This document shows positions 21,356 through 32,163 of a stretch of 64,000 bases of DNA, one piece after another. The notes under the pieces are model-generated. The model saw nothing but the letters and a program-made list of their open reading frames with translations. It ran no database searches and was not told the origin of the DNA. The DNA lies in the NCBI RefSeq assembly GCF_010131535.1, contig NZ_WUBS01000018.1, positions 62,001-126,000 on the forward strand, in the 5' to 3' direction. Positions within the stretch are counted from its first letter, which is position 1, and every line of letters starts with the position of its first letter. The translations under genes and the position numbers were made by a program. Source of the stretch: Acerihabitans arboris (GTDB lineage Bacteria > Pseudomonadota > Gammaproteobacteria > Enterobacterales > Enterobacteriaceae).

Positions 21356-21934
21356 ATGTCGTTCATGATTAAAATCATCGAGAATAAGTTGTTATCGGAT
21401 CATTGGTTTGTCCTGCGTAAATTTTTATTCGATCTGCCCAGGAAAGACGGCACGACGGTACGCCAGATGCGCGAGGTGTACGACCGGGGCAACGGCGCCA
21501 CCATCCTGCTGTACAACAGCGCCAAAAACACCCTGGTGCTGATACGCCAGTTCCGCATGCCCACCTACCTCAACGGCAACCCCACCGGCATGCTGCTGGA
21601 AACCTGCGCCGGCCTGCTGGACGATGACTCACCGGAAGAGTGCATCCGGCGCGAGGCCGTCGAGGAAACCGGCTATGCGGTGGGGGAAGTTCAAAAGCTC
21701 TTTTCTGCCTATATGTCGCCCGGCGGCGTCACCGAAATCGTGCATTTTTTTGCCGCCGAGTACAACGACTCGCTGCGCGACAATAACGGCGGCGGTATCG
21801 AGGATGAGGATATCGAGGTGCTGGAGCTCCCGTTTGCCGAGGCGCTGGCCATGGTAGGGGACGGCCGTATCCAGGACGGCAAGACCATCATGCTGCTGCA
21901 GCATGCGCAAATCCGGGGCTGGCTGAAGGCGTAA
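21356..21934 (+). CDS. nudK: Nudix hydrolase NudK (GDP-mannose pyrophosphatase)
   Basis: Hydrolyses GDP-mannose to GMP and mannose-1-phosphate in the E. coli enzyme. The 192-residue protein has the Nudix box [20 protein letters not shown] (about residues 84-103) and the conserved family segments [27 protein letters not shown] and [16 protein letters not shown]. The start ATG 21356 has AGAGGG upstream; the frame is open further upstream but unconserved. The 317-bp spacer to acrD (21039-21355) holds no gene; E. coli has narQ and aegA between these genes. Confidence 0.94.
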   Translation: MSFMIKIIENKLLSDHWFVLRKFLFDLPRKDGTTVRQMREVYDRGNGATILLYNSAKNTLVLIRQFRMPTYLNGNPTGMLLETCAGLLDDDSPEECIRREAVEETGYAVGEVQKLFSAYMSPGGVTEIVHFFAAEYNDSLRDNNGGGIEDEDIEVLELPFAEALAMVGDGRIQDGKTIMLLQHAQIRGWLKA

Positions 21935-21993
21935 TCGACCTTTTGGGGCATCGGAAGGGCCAGGCGTAGCTGTAACGACTCACCGCAATAAGG

Positions 21994-22013
21994 TACTGGA
22001 TAAATACACAGTT
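21994..22013. promoter_or_regulatory. LexA (SOS) box upstream of antirepressor gene
   Basis: The 20 bases match the LexA consensus TACTGTATATATATACAGTA at 16 positions, with core CTGG-N8-ACAG. A possible -35 (TGGATA) lies inside the box and a possible -10 TATATT at 22020-22025, so LexA binding would block this promoter. The antirepressor ATG is 150 bp downstream. Confidence 0.7.
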
Positions 22014-22163
22014 ATGCTGTATATTTATTACACTATCGACAGGCCGGTATGTTCCCATGCGGGATCTCCGGTCCGGTAGCGAACCGTAATGGGCACTGTT
22101 TGGTATTTCGGTGATGTACCTGTGCTGCCTGTTTGCCGTACTGATAGCCAAGTGGGGGAAGCT

Positions 22164-22871
22164 ATGATGATATCCGCAGCGGGTTTTGACACCCTTCATC
22201 AACCGGTCTCGATGAGCAGCCGTGAACTGGCCGGGCTAACCGACATCTCCCACGGTGAAGTCAAGCGCCTGATCAAAAGCCTGGAGACCTCCCGGCGCCT
22301 GAGCCAGCCTCTGCGCGCCACGGATTATCAACGACAGGACCAGACCTTCCAGGAATACCGGCTTAACAAGCGCGACTCGCTGACGGCCATCGCGCGGCTG
22401 TCGCCGGCCTTCACCCCGGCGGTGCTCGATCGCTGGCATGAGCTGGAAATGCGCCACGACCTGCCGGATTTTACCAATCCGGCGGTGGCGGCGCGCGCCT
22501 GGGCGCAGGAATACGAGCGTCGCCAGGCGTTGGAAAACCGCATCGCCCTTATCGCGCCAAAAGCGGATTTTTTCGATCGCTACGTGGTGGTCGACGAAGC
22601 CATGGGGTTTCGCCGGGTGTGCAAATTACTGCAAGCGAAAGAAGCGGATTTTCGCCAGTTCCTGCTGGAGCGCCAGATTATGTACCGCCTGTCCGGCGTG
22701 CTCACTCCCCATCAGCAGCACCTGGAGGCCGGGCGGTTTGAACTGCACCGGGGCACCAGCGAAAGCCGCCACGCCTTTTCCCAGGCCAGGTTCACGGCTA
22801 AGGGCGTAAAATGGGTCGCCGGTTTATGGGCCGCCCATACCGCCCGGGAACATAAGGGCGCCGTGGCCTGA
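22164..22871 (+). CDS. Phage-type antirepressor (Rha-like N-terminus, KilAC C-terminus)
   Basis: A 235-residue protein with two recognisable parts. Residues about 18-95 resemble the Rha family (SSRELAGLTDISHGEVKRLI, then the F-EYRLNKRDSL strand). Residues about 115-228 resemble the KilAC/ANT antirepressor domain (ENRIALIAPKADFFDRYVVV, FRRVCKLLQAKEADFRQFL, ARFTAKGVKWVAGLW). Such proteins bind and inactivate prophage repressors. There is no other phage gene nearby, so this is an orphan or relic. The start ATG 22164 has GGGGGAAG upstream; ATG 22167 is also possible. A LexA-like box upstream suggests SOS induction. Confidence 0.85.
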   Translation: MMISAAGFDTLHQPVSMSSRELAGLTDISHGEVKRLIKSLETSRRLSQPLRATDYQRQDQTFQEYRLNKRDSLTAIARLSPAFTPAVLDRWHELEMRHDLPDFTNPAVAARAWAQEYERRQALENRIALIAPKADFFDRYVVVDEAMGFRRVCKLLQAKEADFRQFLLERQIMYRLSGVLTPHQQHLEAGRFELHRGTSESRHAFSQARFTAKGVKWVAGLWAAHTAREHKGAVA

Positions 22872-22893
22872 CCGCCGGCCTGTCGTCCTCAGG

Positions 22894-22928
22894 CATAAAA
22901 AAACCGGTCAGCTTATGCTGGCCGGTTT
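22894..22928 (-). terminator. Terminator of the talA-tktB operon
   Basis: Read on the minus strand: stem AAACCGGCCAGC, loop ATAA, stem GCTGACCGGTTT (one G:T pair), then a run of T at 22900-22894. It lies about 90 nt beyond the tktB stop. Confidence 0.88.
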
Positions 22929-23015
22929 GGTAAAGCAGGTTCCAGGTTGAACCCGGTATGTTAAAGGGAGCGCGCCCCATGGCGCGCCAGGCCCGCCAAT
23001 ACCGGGCTTTACCGG

Positions 23016-25010
23016 CTACTTCAGCAAGCCGCGCGCTTTTTCCAGCACGTTCTCGACGGTAAAACCAAACTCTTTAAACAGCTCTTCGGCCGGGGCCGAT
23101 TCACCAAAGGTGGTCATGCCGACAATCGCGCCGTTCAGGCCCACATACTTATACCAGTAATCGGCAATGCCGGCCTCAATGGCCAGGCGCGCCTGCACGC
23201 CATGCGGCAATACCGCTTCCCGATACGCCTCATCCTGCTTATCAAACACGTCGGTGGACGGCAGCGACACTACCCGCACCTTACGGCCTTCGCCGCTCAG
23301 TTTTTCCCACGCGGCCACCGCCAGCTCCACTTCCGAGCCGGTGGCGATAATAATCAGCTCCGGCGTGCCGTCGCTGTCTTTCAGGATATAGCCGCCACGG
23401 GCAATATCGGCCAGCTGCTGCGCGCTGCGCGTCTGCTGCGCCAGGTTCTGGCGCGACAGGATAAGCGCGGTGGGGCCGTCATGGCGTTCAATCGCCTGCT
23501 GCCAAGCCACGGCGGTTTCCACCTGGTCGCAGGGCCGCCAGTTGCTCATGTTCGGCGTCAGCCGCAGGCTGGCCAGCTGTTCCACCGGCTGATGGGTCGG
23601 GCCGTCCTCGCCCAGGCCGATGGAGTCATGGGTATACACCATGATCTGCCGCGCCTTCATCAGCGCGGCCATACGCACCGCGTTACGCGCGTATTCCACG
23701 AACATCAGGAAGGTGGCGGTATAGGGCACAAAACCACCGTGGTGGGCGATACCGTTGCCAATGGCGGTCATGCCGAACTCGCGCACGCCGTAGTGGATAT
23801 AGTTGCCTGACGTGTCGTCGGCGAGGGACACCGATTTCGACCAGATAGTCAGGTTGCTCGGCGCCAGGTCGGCGGAGCCGCCCAGCAGTTCCGGCAGCAG
23901 CGGGCCAAAAGCCTCCAGGGCGTTCTGCGAGGCCTTGCGGCTGGCGATACTGGCCGGAGCGGCCTGCAGCTTTTCAATATATGCCTGGCTCTGCGCCTGC
24001 CAGCCGGCGGGAAGTTTACCTTCGGTGCGGCGTTTGAATTCCGCCGCCAGCGCCGGGAAGGCCTGTTCATAGGCGGCGAACTTATCATGCCAGGCGGACT
24101 CTTTCGCCGCGCCGGCTTTTTTGGCATCCCAACCCTCATAAACGTCCTGCGGGATTACAAACGCCGGCTCGTTCCAGCCGATGTGCTTGCGGGTGGCGGC
24201 CACTTCGTCGGCGCCCAGCGCCGCGCCGTGCGCGCCATGGGTACCGGCTTTATTCGGCGAACCGAAGGCGATCACCGTCTTGCACATCAGCAGCGACGGC
24301 TTATCGGTCACCGCGCGCGCTTCTTCAATCGCCGCTTTCACCGCATCGCTGTCGTGGCCGTCAACCCCGCGCACCACGTGCCAGCCGTAGGCCTCAAAGC
24401 GCTTGGCGGTATCGTCGGTGAACCAGCCTTCCACATGTCCGTCGATGGAGATGCCGTTGTCGTCGTAGAACGCCATCAGCTTGCCGAGCTTCATGGTGCC
24501 GGCAAGCGACGATACCTCGTGGGAAATGCCTTCCATCATGCAGCCGTCGCCTAAAAAGACGTAGGTATGATGATCGACGATTTCATGGCCGGGCCGGTTG
24601 AACTGCGCCGCCAGGGTGCGTTCGGCGATGGCGATGCCCACCGCGTTGGCGATGCCCTGGCCCAATGGGCCGGTGGTGGTTTCCACGCCGTCGGTATAAC
24701 CGTATTCAGGGTGGCCCGGGGTCTTGGAATGCAACTGGCGGAAGTTCTTCAGCTCCTCGATCGGCAGGTTGTAGCCGGTCAGGTGCAGCAGGCTGTAGAG
24801 CAGCATCGAGCCGTGGCCGTTGGAGAGGATAAACCGATCGCGATCCATCCATTTCGGGTTGGACGGATTATGGTTCATATAATCGCGCCACAACACTTCG
24901 GCGATATCCGCCATGCCCATCGGGGCGCCGGGATGGCCGGAATTGGCTTTTTGCACCGCATCCATGCTCAGGGCGCGGATGGCATTGGCAAGCACTTTAC
25001 GAGTGGTCAT
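23016..25010 (-). CDS. tktB: Transketolase (TktB position)
   Basis: Thiamine-diphosphate enzyme of the non-oxidative pentose phosphate pathway. The 664-residue protein starts [20 protein letters not shown]. It shows the substrate His segments ([15 protein letters not shown]), the ThDP/Mg motif [18 protein letters not shown] to YDDNGIS (about 154-190), and the pyrimidine-region segment [18 protein letters not shown] call tktB from its place next to talA and nudK. If the genome has no second transketolase, the tktA/tktB label is arbitrary. ATG 25008-25010 has GGAG 7 nt upstream. It is 15 nt behind talA. Confidence 0.93.
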   Translation of the reverse strand: MTTRKVLANAIRALSMDAVQKANSGHPGAPMGMADIAEVLWRDYMNHNPSNPKWMDRDRFILSNGHGSMLLYSLLHLTGYNLPIEELKNFRQLHSKTPGHPEYGYTDGVETTTGPLGQGIANAVGIAIAERTLAAQFNRPGHEIVDHHTYVFLGDGCMMEGISHEVSSLAGTMKLGKLMAFYDDNGISIDGHVEGWFTDDTAKRFEAYGWHVVRGVDGHDSDAVKAAIEEARAVTDKPSLLMCKTVIAFGSPNKAGTHGAHGAALGADEVAATRKHIGWNEPAFVIPQDVYEGWDAKKAGAAKESAWHDKFAAYEQAFPALAAEFKRRTEGKLPAGWQAQSQAYIEKLQAAPASIASRKASQNALEAFGPLLPELLGGSADLAPSNLTIWSKSVSLADDTSGNYIHYGVREFGMTAIGNGIAHHGGFVPYTATFLMFVEYARNAVRMAALMKARQIMVYTHDSIGLGEDGPTHQPVEQLASLRLTPNMSNWRPCDQVETAVAWQQAIERHDGPTALILSRQNLAQQTRSAQQLADIARGGYILKDSDGTPELIIIATGSEVELAVAAWEKLSGEGRKVRVVSLPSTDVFDKQDEAYREAVLPHGVQARLAIEAGIADYWYKYVGLNGAIVGMTTFGESAPAEELFKEFGFTVENVLEKARGLLK

Positions 25011-25025
25011 TGAATGCTCCAAAAA

Positions 25026-25976
25026 TTACAGTTTGGCCGAGAGAAGATCTTCCAGGCTCTGCTGGTCCACCGCAAACTGACGAATGCCTTCGGCCAGTTT
25101 ATCAACGGCCATCGGATCCTGGTTGTGTTCCCAACGGAATTCGGGTTCGGACAACGGGGCGGGCTGGTGAAAACCTTCGGTGGAAGGAGAGAGCTTACGC
25201 TCCAGGGGTTCTTCGCTGTTGTGCAGTTCCTCCAGCAGAGCCGGGGAAATGGTCAGGCGATCGCACCCCGCCAACGCCAGGATCTGTTCGGTCTTGCGGA
25301 AGCTGGCGCCCATGATCACCGTCTGGTAGCGATGTTCTTTATAATAATCATAGATGGCGCGAACCGACTTCACGCCCGGATCCTGTTCCACGTCATACGG
25401 GTTCATCGGCTTACGCTGGTTATACCAGTCATAGATGCGGCCGACGAACGGGGAGATGAGGTAAACGCCGGCTTCGGCGCAGGCGCGGGCCTGGGCAAAG
25501 GAGAACAGCAGCGTCAGGTTGCAGTTGATGCCTTCGCGTTCCAGCTCTTCCGCCGCCTTGATGCCTTCCCAGGTGGACGCCAGCTTGATCAGGATACGGG
25601 ATTTATCGATACCCTGCTCCTGGTAAAGGCCGACCAGCTTACGCGCCTTGGCGACACACATACCGCGATCGAACGACAGACGGGCGTCCACTTCAGTGGA
25701 GACGCGGCCCGGGACGCTTTTCAGGATTTCTACCCCGATATTCACCGCCAGCTTATCGCTGGCATTGATGATTTGCGTTTCGCGGGTGCCGCCCTGCCTG
25801 CGCGCATAGGCCAGCGCGTCTTCAAACAGCGGCTGGTAGGCGGTCAGGCTGGCGGCTTTGAGGATCAACGACGGATTGGTGGTGGCATCCTGCGGGGTGT
25901 AATGACGAATCGATTCGATGTCGCCGCTGTCGGCCACGACGGTGGTGAACTGTTTTAGCGCTTCTAACTGATTCAT
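25026..25976 (-). CDS. talA: Transaldolase A
   Basis: Transfers a dihydroxyacetone unit in the pentose phosphate pathway through a Schiff base on Lys131 ([11 protein letters not shown]). The 316-residue protein starts [20 protein letters not shown], as in E. coli transaldolases. It is the first gene of a talA-tktB operon, with GGAG at the ribosome site and a plausible extended -10 (TGTATTAT) about 40 nt upstream. The maeB gene that borders talA in E. coli is missing. Confidence 0.93.
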   Translation of the reverse strand: MNQLEALKQFTTVVADSGDIESIRHYTPQDATTNPSLILKAASLTAYQPLFEDALAYARRQGGTRETQIINASDKLAVNIGVEILKSVPGRVSTEVDARLSFDRGMCVAKARKLVGLYQEQGIDKSRILIKLASTWEGIKAAEELEREGINCNLTLLFSFAQARACAEAGVYLISPFVGRIYDWYNQRKPMNPYDVEQDPGVKSVRAIYDYYKEHRYQTVIMGASFRKTEQILALAGCDRLTISPALLEELHNSEEPLERKLSPSTEGFHQPAPLSEPEFRWEHNQDPMAVDKLAEGIRQFAVDQQSLEDLLSAKL

Positions 25977-26504
25977 TTCTCAACTCCATGAAGAAAATAA
26001 TACATCTGATCTAAGTAACCGTTAACCTAAGGATAACACTGCCTCAATAAGACGCAGAATGAAATGCGCTTTTTCTGATTATTATAATGGACAAAATCGA
26101 TTAGGACTCGCGGTTTGTTGCCGCCAAGGGAAAGGCGGCGCCGTGTTCCCGCCATGGCGGCGGGACCTGGACCCGCGCTTACGGCCCCGGTCACCGCCGG
26201 CATAGGCGATAAGGCGGCGGGGAGCGGGTAAGCGGGTATGCCGGAAAGAGGAATAAACAGCATGCCGGCCGCTTATCCCAGGGCCTTTGCTGTTTTTAAA
26301 TCGTGCCTGCTAAAAAACACGATTGCCCCGGCGGCGATAATTTAATAAAAATAAATGAAGATGTTTAAATAAAATAGGCTGTCGGTTTTACCATTGGTTA
26401 TTAAGCGTTAAATAACCTGTTTTTAGAAAAACGGTATGGCGGCGTTATTGTCAACATAATATGTCATCGATAAGCGAAATAAATAACAGAAACCGGGAGT
26501 TAAT
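25977..26504. other. 528-bp spacer between talA and the orphan beta-rich gene
   Basis: The left part holds the talA leader and promoter. The middle (26101-26300) is GC-rich with a repeat element (26195-26244). An inverted repeat AAACAGC / GCTGTTT plus T-run (26255-26261, 26289-26297) could terminate transcription on the plus strand. The right part (26330-26500) is AT-rich and leads to a good GGGAG ribosome site for the next gene. No coding sequence was seen. Confidence 0.6.
26195..26244. repeat. Intergenic repeat related to the sequence after tmcA
   Basis: The segment has CCGGCATA (26197-26204) and TATGCCGG (26237-26244) as ends around AGGCGGCG-GGG-GGGTAAG. The same ordered blocks (CGCCGGC, AGGCGGCGAGGGTAAGG, TATGCCGG) occur at 14443-14486, so this looks like one family of small palindromic extragenic repeats. 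Confidence 0.55.
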
Positions 26505-27536
26505 ATGCTAAGCCCCAACCAAATCATGCTTACCCCCCTACCGCCAGCCTTTTTGCCGCAGCTGTATTTTAACGTAATAACCCTGGATAGCATAAACAGG
26601 GTAGGCGGCGTCCAGATACAGATAAGAAATTATTATCCGGCTGCAGCAGGGGATCATATTTGGGTGTATTGGAATGGTGAGGTGGTGTATGAAGACTTTT
26701 TAAACGATCCTTTTACCGATCTGCCGTTAAATTTTTTGCTCCCTGCGGAAAGGGTGAGCCTCGGCGCTTTTAGCGTATATTATGTCTTGCGTACCCTTAC
26801 CGGAAATCAGAATTCTTCCGAAGTGTTATTTGGCACTATATCGGTGGAAGCCCCGCCTCCGGGAGTCTCATTAAACATGATTTTGACCACCGGCGCCGCC
26901 TATACCGATTTCAGCCAGCTACAGGTCAATCCGCTTAACCGAGGCGTTATTTACGGGCCGCCAAATAGGGTACTTTCTGTAAACGTACAATATCCCGGCG
27001 TCATAGTGGAGTCGGGCGCGCAGAATGCCAGCTTGACGTTAAATCAAAACGGCGAGGGTAATTTCGGGCTTTATTCTCTTGAGCCGGGGCCGGTCTCTGT
27101 CCTGGCGCTTACCACCTCGGTGCCGAGTTACAATGTGGGGGGAACGACGTTATTCGAATCCTATAGGCCGGGTAACGGCGCGTTCAGCTTAATCAACGCC
27201 ACTACCGGCGCTCCCGCCAACGGCAGGACGGTGAATTCGATCTATCTGCAGACCGCGCGGCTGTCGCCCATTACCGGAAATCCCATTACCTATGTACAGA
27301 TATGGTCACCGTCGAATACCGTCAGGAGGCCAGGCGTGCCCGGTGGCACGTCGAACGCGACCTTAAACAGCGATAATTCCGTCACTATTGATTTATTCAA
27401 TTCTGTTGCCGAGTCGGCGGATATCTACCTTAGCCTGCCGGAGGACGGCGGCGCGCAAGAGAGGGTGATACTCGATTTTGTACCCAATCCCAGCGCGAAC
27501 TTTTTCTCAGGAGGATATTTGCCGTGGCTGGGTTAA
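26505..27536 (+). CDS. Unrecognised beta-rich protein, possible Ig-like domains
   Basis: A 343-residue protein that I cannot assign to a named family. It lacks a signal peptide, membrane segment or Cys residues. Residues about 15-115 (VGGVQIQIRNYYPAAAGDHI, then VYWNGEVVYED and FSVYYVLRTLTGNQNSSEV) have the look of the single-domain Ig-like repeats found in large Pseudomonas and Burkholderia surface proteins. Two further strand-rich blocks follow (about 120-205 and 210-320), rich in Asn, Gly, Ser and Thr. Base use is visibly less GC-rich than its neighbours, suggesting transfer. The start is ATG 26505 with GGGAG at 26494-26498. It stands alone between talA and yaiI. Confidence 0.6.
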   Translation: MLSPNQIMLTPLPPAFLPQLYFNVITLDSINRVGGVQIQIRNYYPAAAGDHIWVYWNGEVVYEDFLNDPFTDLPLNFLLPAERVSLGAFSVYYVLRTLTGNQNSSEVLFGTISVEAPPPGVSLNMILTTGAAYTDFSQLQVNPLNRGVIYGPPNRVLSVNVQYPGVIVESGAQNASLTLNQNGEGNFGLYSLEPGPVSVLALTTSVPSYNVGGTTLFESYRPGNGAFSLINATTGAPANGRTVNSIYLQTARLSPITGNPITYVQIWSPSNTVRRPGVPGGTSNATLNSDNSVTIDLFNSVAESADIYLSLPEDGGAQERVILDFVPNPSANFFSGGYLPWLG

Positions 27537-27587
27537 ATAATGACGCCGGGAAAAGGCGTCCGGCGACAGCGGCTGGATATATGTGTT

Positions 27588-28027
27588 CTACCCTGCCAGC
27601 CACTTATCCAGCTCGCGGGCGAACTCCTGGCGTTCGCGCTGGCTGAGCGGCGGCGGCCCGCCGGTCTGCACGCCGCTGGCGCGCAGGGTGTCCAGGAAAT
27701 CGCGCATGGTCAGCCGCTCGCGGATGGTTGCCGGGCTATAAAGTTCGCCGCGGGGATTGAGGGCCATCGCGCCTTTTTCCAGCACTTCGGCCGCCAGCGG
27801 GATATCGGCGGTGATCACCAGATCGCCCGGCCCGACGCGGCGGACAATTTCGTTATCCGCCACGTCAAAACCGGCGCCGACGCGCAGGGTGCGGATAAAG
27901 GGCGAGGGCGGCACCGCCAGCGTCTGGTTGGCCACCAGCGTCACCATCACCGACAAACGCTGGGCGGCGCGGAATAAAATTTCCTTGATAACCTTGGGGC
28001 AGGCATCGGCATCAACCCAAATCGCCA

Positions 28028-28028
<1 letters not shown>
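27588..28028 (-). CDS. yaiI: UPF0178 family protein YaiI
   Basis: A 146-residue protein of the YaiI/YqxD family with the signature DADACPK near the N-terminus, then [19 protein letters not shown] and [11 protein letters not shown], resembling a PIN-like fold; function unknown. The ATG (28026-28028) shares one base with the hemF stop (TGATG), so the two are translationally coupled. In E. coli yaiI is not next to hemF, so this pairing is local to the lineage. Confidence 0.88.
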
Positions 28029-29026
<998 letters not shown>

Positions 29027-29061
29027 TTACCGACGGCCCGTGACCAACCGGCGCGGAATTC

Positions 29062-29937
29062 TCAGCGGCCCGGGGCGGCGCCCGCATGGCGCTCATGGGC
29101 GTCGAAATAGGCAAAGAAATCCACGATGCCGCTGCTGATGGCCAACGCAATTTGATCCTGGAACTTCGCCGTTTCCAGCAACTGCTCTTCCTGGTGATTG
29201 GTAATAAAAGAGGTTTCCACCAATACCGACGGGATGGAGGCGGATTTCAGCACCGCGAACGCCGCCTGCTCGGTATGCTGGCTGTGCAGCTGATGCACCG
29301 GCCGGATATGGTTGAGCAGGTGACGGCCCAGCGTCAGGCTGTTTTTTATCGTATCGGTCTGCACTAAATCAAACAATACCTGCTGCAGGTAGTTATCCTG
29401 TTGGCGGTATTTACCTCCCGCCACGTCGTCGGCGGCATTTTCCTTTTGCGAAAGATACCCGGCCATGGCGCTGCTGGCGCCGCGATTAGACAGGGCAAAC
29501 ACCGACGCGCCGGCGGCGCTGGGGCTGGTGAAGCCGTCGGCATGGATGGATACAAATAAATCCGCCTGGTGCTCATGGGCCAGCTCCACCCGCCGGTACA
29601 GGGGAATAAACTCATCCTGCTCGCGGGTCAGCCGGGTCTGGATATGGCTGTACTGCGCCAGGTTAGCCCGCACTTTGTTGGCGATGGCCAGCACCACGTG
29701 CTTTTCCTTGGCGCCCTGGTGGCCAATGGCGCCGGGATCGATGCCGCCATGGCCCGGATCGATCATGACGCAATGCGCTCCGCCCCGAGGCCGCGCCGCG
29801 CCCTGGCTAGCCGGAATCAGCGCGCCGGCGGCAAAACCCGCGCGACCGGTCAGCGATGCCAGCGCCAGGCACGACAGCAGCATCTGGCGGCGGGTTTGCA
29901 TTATATTCAGGGGCGCGGCGCGCTTAACTTTTTTCAT
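29062..29937 (-). CDS. amiA: N-acetylmuramoyl-L-alanine amidase AmiA
   Basis: Tat-exported zinc amidase that splits septal peptidoglycan. The 291-residue product has a twin-Arg signal (QTRRQMLLSCLALASL). The amidase_3 domain carries the zinc residues in VMIDPGHGGIDPGA, the Glu in TRLTREQDEFIPLYRRVELA, the His in VSIHADG, and the catalytic Glu in VLVETSFITN. The AmiA-type blocking helix is conserved in the KYRQQDNYLQQVLFDLVQ region. The start is uncertain: ATG 29935-29937 gives an AmiA-like length, ATG 29941-29943 is two codons upstream, and neither has a strong ribosome site. Confidence 0.93.
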   Translation of the reverse strand: MKKVKRAAPLNIMQTRRQMLLSCLALASLTGRAGFAAGALIPASQGAARPRGGAHCVMIDPGHGGIDPGAIGHQGAKEKHVVLAIANKVRANLAQYSHIQTRLTREQDEFIPLYRRVELAHEHQADLFVSIHADGFTSPSAAGASVFALSNRGASSAMAGYLSQKENAADDVAGGKYRQQDNYLQQVLFDLVQTDTIKNSLTLGRHLLNHIRPVHQLHSQHTEQAAFAVLKSASIPSVLVETSFITNHQEEQLLETAKFQDQIALAISSGIVDFFAYFDAHERHAGAAPGR

Positions 29938-30183
29938 GACCATGGCGAGAACAGACCGTTTGTTTAAGGGGTGGCGGCAAATGTTAGGGTATAACATAGT
30001 CTGCGCCGGCAATCGATCGCGGAACTATGTCCATCTATTACCTGCCGAACGTGCTGAAATCCCCCGGTTATAGCCTTAATCGCAGGAAATATCCTTCCCG
30101 GCCACGATGTTATTTGCCTTGGGGGCAAATAACGCGATAATCAGGCCATAAGGTTTATTTGCTTGAGATTACGGTGGTCAGCT

Positions 30184-30609
30184 ATGGAAATCCGTGTATT
30201 TCGTCAAGACGATTTTGAAGAAGTCATCATGCTGTGGGAACGCTGCGATTTGCTGCGTCCCTGGAACGATCCGGAGATGGACATCGAGCGCAAAATGCAC
30301 TGCGGAGCCGACCTGTTTATGGTGGCCGAGGTGGCGGGCGCCGTGGTCGGCTCGATCATGGGCGGCTACGACGGGCATCGCGGCTCGGCCTACTACCTCG
30401 GCGTGCATCCGGATTATCGCGGCCGGGGAATCGCCAACGCGCTGATAAGCCGCCTGGAGAAGAAGCTTATCGCGCGCGGCTGTCCGAAGATCCAGCTGAT
30501 GGTGCGCGAGGATAACGAGGCGGTGATCGGCATGTATGAAAAGCTGGATTATGAACCGGTGGACAGCGTCAGCCTGGGCAAGCGGTTGATTGAAGACCAG
30601 GAGTACTGA
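30184..30609 (+). CDS. ypeA: GNAT-family acetyltransferase YpeA
   Basis: A 141-residue GNAT acetyltransferase, closely matching E. coli YpeA ([33 protein letters not shown]). The acetyl-CoA loop is in [15 protein letters not shown] (about 79-93). The substrate is unknown. ATG 30184 is fixed by homology. It is divergent from amiA and converges on the BOF-domain gene. Confidence 0.93.
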   Translation: MEIRVFRQDDFEEVIMLWERCDLLRPWNDPEMDIERKMHCGADLFMVAEVAGAVVGSIMGGYDGHRGSAYYLGVHPDYRGRGIANALISRLEKKLIARGCPKIQLMVREDNEAVIGMYEKLDYEPVDSVSLGKRLIEDQEY

Positions 30610-30646
30610 GGCCGGCCGGTGAACCCGCCGGCCCGGCTGGGCTGGC

Positions 30647-31039
30647 TTATTGTTTCAGGAGATGTTCGACGTCAACGTTGATGTCGTGGCGATCTTTATC
30701 CAGTTTACCGCTGATGACCACCAAATCCTTGGGGGAAACATCCTGTCCGTTCCATTTATCATGACCGATTTCAACCTCGATATTGCCGGTATGGTCACGG
30801 AACATATATTTATCGCCGCCGATCTTTTTCTCGATATTTCCCTGCAGGGTGACCCAGGCATGGTCTTTCATTCCCTTGGCCTGCTCGACGGTGACCTGCT
30901 TGGCATCGCTTGAGCCCTTGAAGCCGCTTTGCTGCTTGTCCGGCGGAGGCGGCGTCTCGTCGCCGTGGAAACCGCCCGGTTGGGCCAGCGCGGGCAAGCT
31001 GCATAACACGATAAGCGCGGCGATGGTTATCTTTTTCAT
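30647..31039 (-). CDS. Periplasmic BOF-domain stress protein (YgiW/YdeI-like)
   Basis: A 130-residue protein with a signal peptide (MKKITIAALIVLCSLPALA, cleavage before QPGGF) and one bacterial OB-fold domain (about 45-130: VTVEQAKGMKDHAWVTLQGN, IEKKIGGDKYMFRDHTGNIE, then a tail ending INVDVEHLL). YgiW and YdeI relatives bind cationic ligands and are induced by peroxide or envelope stress; the exact orthologue is not clear. Start ATG 31037-31039 has AGGAG 8 nt upstream. The open frame extends upstream without conservation. Confidence 0.88.
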   Translation of the reverse strand: MKKITIAALIVLCSLPALAQPGGFHGDETPPPPDKQQSGFKGSSDAKQVTVEQAKGMKDHAWVTLQGNIEKKIGGDKYMFRDHTGNIEVEIGHDKWNGQDVSPKDLVVISGKLDKDRHDINVDVEHLLKQ

Positions 31040-31296
31040 CAATTGCTCTCCTTTTAAATCGGCGCGGGTTGCCGCGAACGGCAGCGCGGGCAGGGTAACA
31101 TCCTGATATTTCATTGCTACAATGAAAAGATAAGCATGGCACATAGGGCATGATTTGCGAATCCGGCGCCCGCGGAGGGCCGGTAAATCAGACATTAACG
31201 CGCCGCTTGGCGCGTAGACCCAAAATAATGGCACTTTCCGGCGCTTGCGGTATCCAATACCCCAGTCGATAGCCGGATTTCTTTTAAGGAGTTTAC

Positions 31297-31881
31297 ATGA
31301 AGCAGCTGCGCCCGTTGATTATCGGGCTTCCCATTCTGTTGGCGGGCTGTTCGACCTTGTCCAATTTCTCCTGGTCCAGCCTGTCGCCGTTGAGCTGGTT
31401 CAGCGGCGACACCACCGTCGGCGACGGCGGCGTCGGTAATATTTCCGCCGCCACGCCGCTTGAGCATGAGGCGCTGGATAAGGCGCTGGACGGTAAATAC
31501 CGCCTGCGCGGCGGTATGGAAACGCGCAACGGCGGCATCGTGGCCTTTTACCAGGCGTTGAAGGACGATCGGGTGGAAATGACCATCTATGGCCCGCAGG
31601 CCGGCAAGGTGAACCGCGTGGACGTCACGGATAAGTCCGTCGCCAGCGCCTGGGGCGTAAAAATCGGCACGCCCTTCGAGAGCCTGTATGGCAAGGCCTT
31701 TGGCGCCTGCGCGCGCGGGGAGGGCGACGATCGGGTGGTGTGCGCCGCGCCGCAAAGCGGCCATGTCAGCTACGTTTTTTCGGGCGCCTGGCATGGCCCG
31801 GACGAGCTGATGCCCTCCGACGACACGCTGAAAACCTGGCAGGTCAGCAAGATAGTCTGGCACGCCGACGCCTCGCGTTAA
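31297..31881 (+). CDS. yfeY: RpoE-regulated lipoprotein YfeY
   Basis: A 194-residue lipoprotein with lipobox LLAGC (Cys18) followed by STLSNFSWSSLSPLSWF, nearly identical to the E. coli YfeY N-terminus. The C-terminal half (VKIGTPFESLYGKAFGAC, then LMPSDDTLKTWQVSKIVW) also matches. Function unknown, proposed envelope role. A ribosome site AAGGAG lies before ATG 31297. In E. coli it likewise lies near ypeA and upstream of the cys cluster. Confidence 0.88.
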   Translation: MKQLRPLIIGLPILLAGCSTLSNFSWSSLSPLSWFSGDTTVGDGGVGNISAATPLEHEALDKALDGKYRLRGGMETRNGGIVAFYQALKDDRVEMTIYGPQAGKVNRVDVTDKSVASAWGVKIGTPFESLYGKAFGACARGEGDDRVVCAAPQSGHVSYVFSGAWHGPDELMPSDDTLKTWQVSKIVWHADASR

Positions 31882-32163
31882 TCAAGGTATAAGACGCTGT
31901 ACCACAAGCGTGTCGGCCGCAAGGATACCGGCGCGCTATATTTTATTCTTCCCGCCCTTCTACCTGCTACCAGCCCGTTTTAAACGCTTCCAAAGACACT
32001 TTCGGCGCGGTTTCCCCTGCTTTAACGCACCTTTGGCGTGCTTATAGCTTTTCATGCTCTCAAAGCAGAAAAAGGTATAAAAAACCGTTACAGGTTATAG
32101 CCCTGTTATAAATAAACTGTATCACCATAAGGCAGGTTTTATAACGAATAAAAAAGGTAAAGC

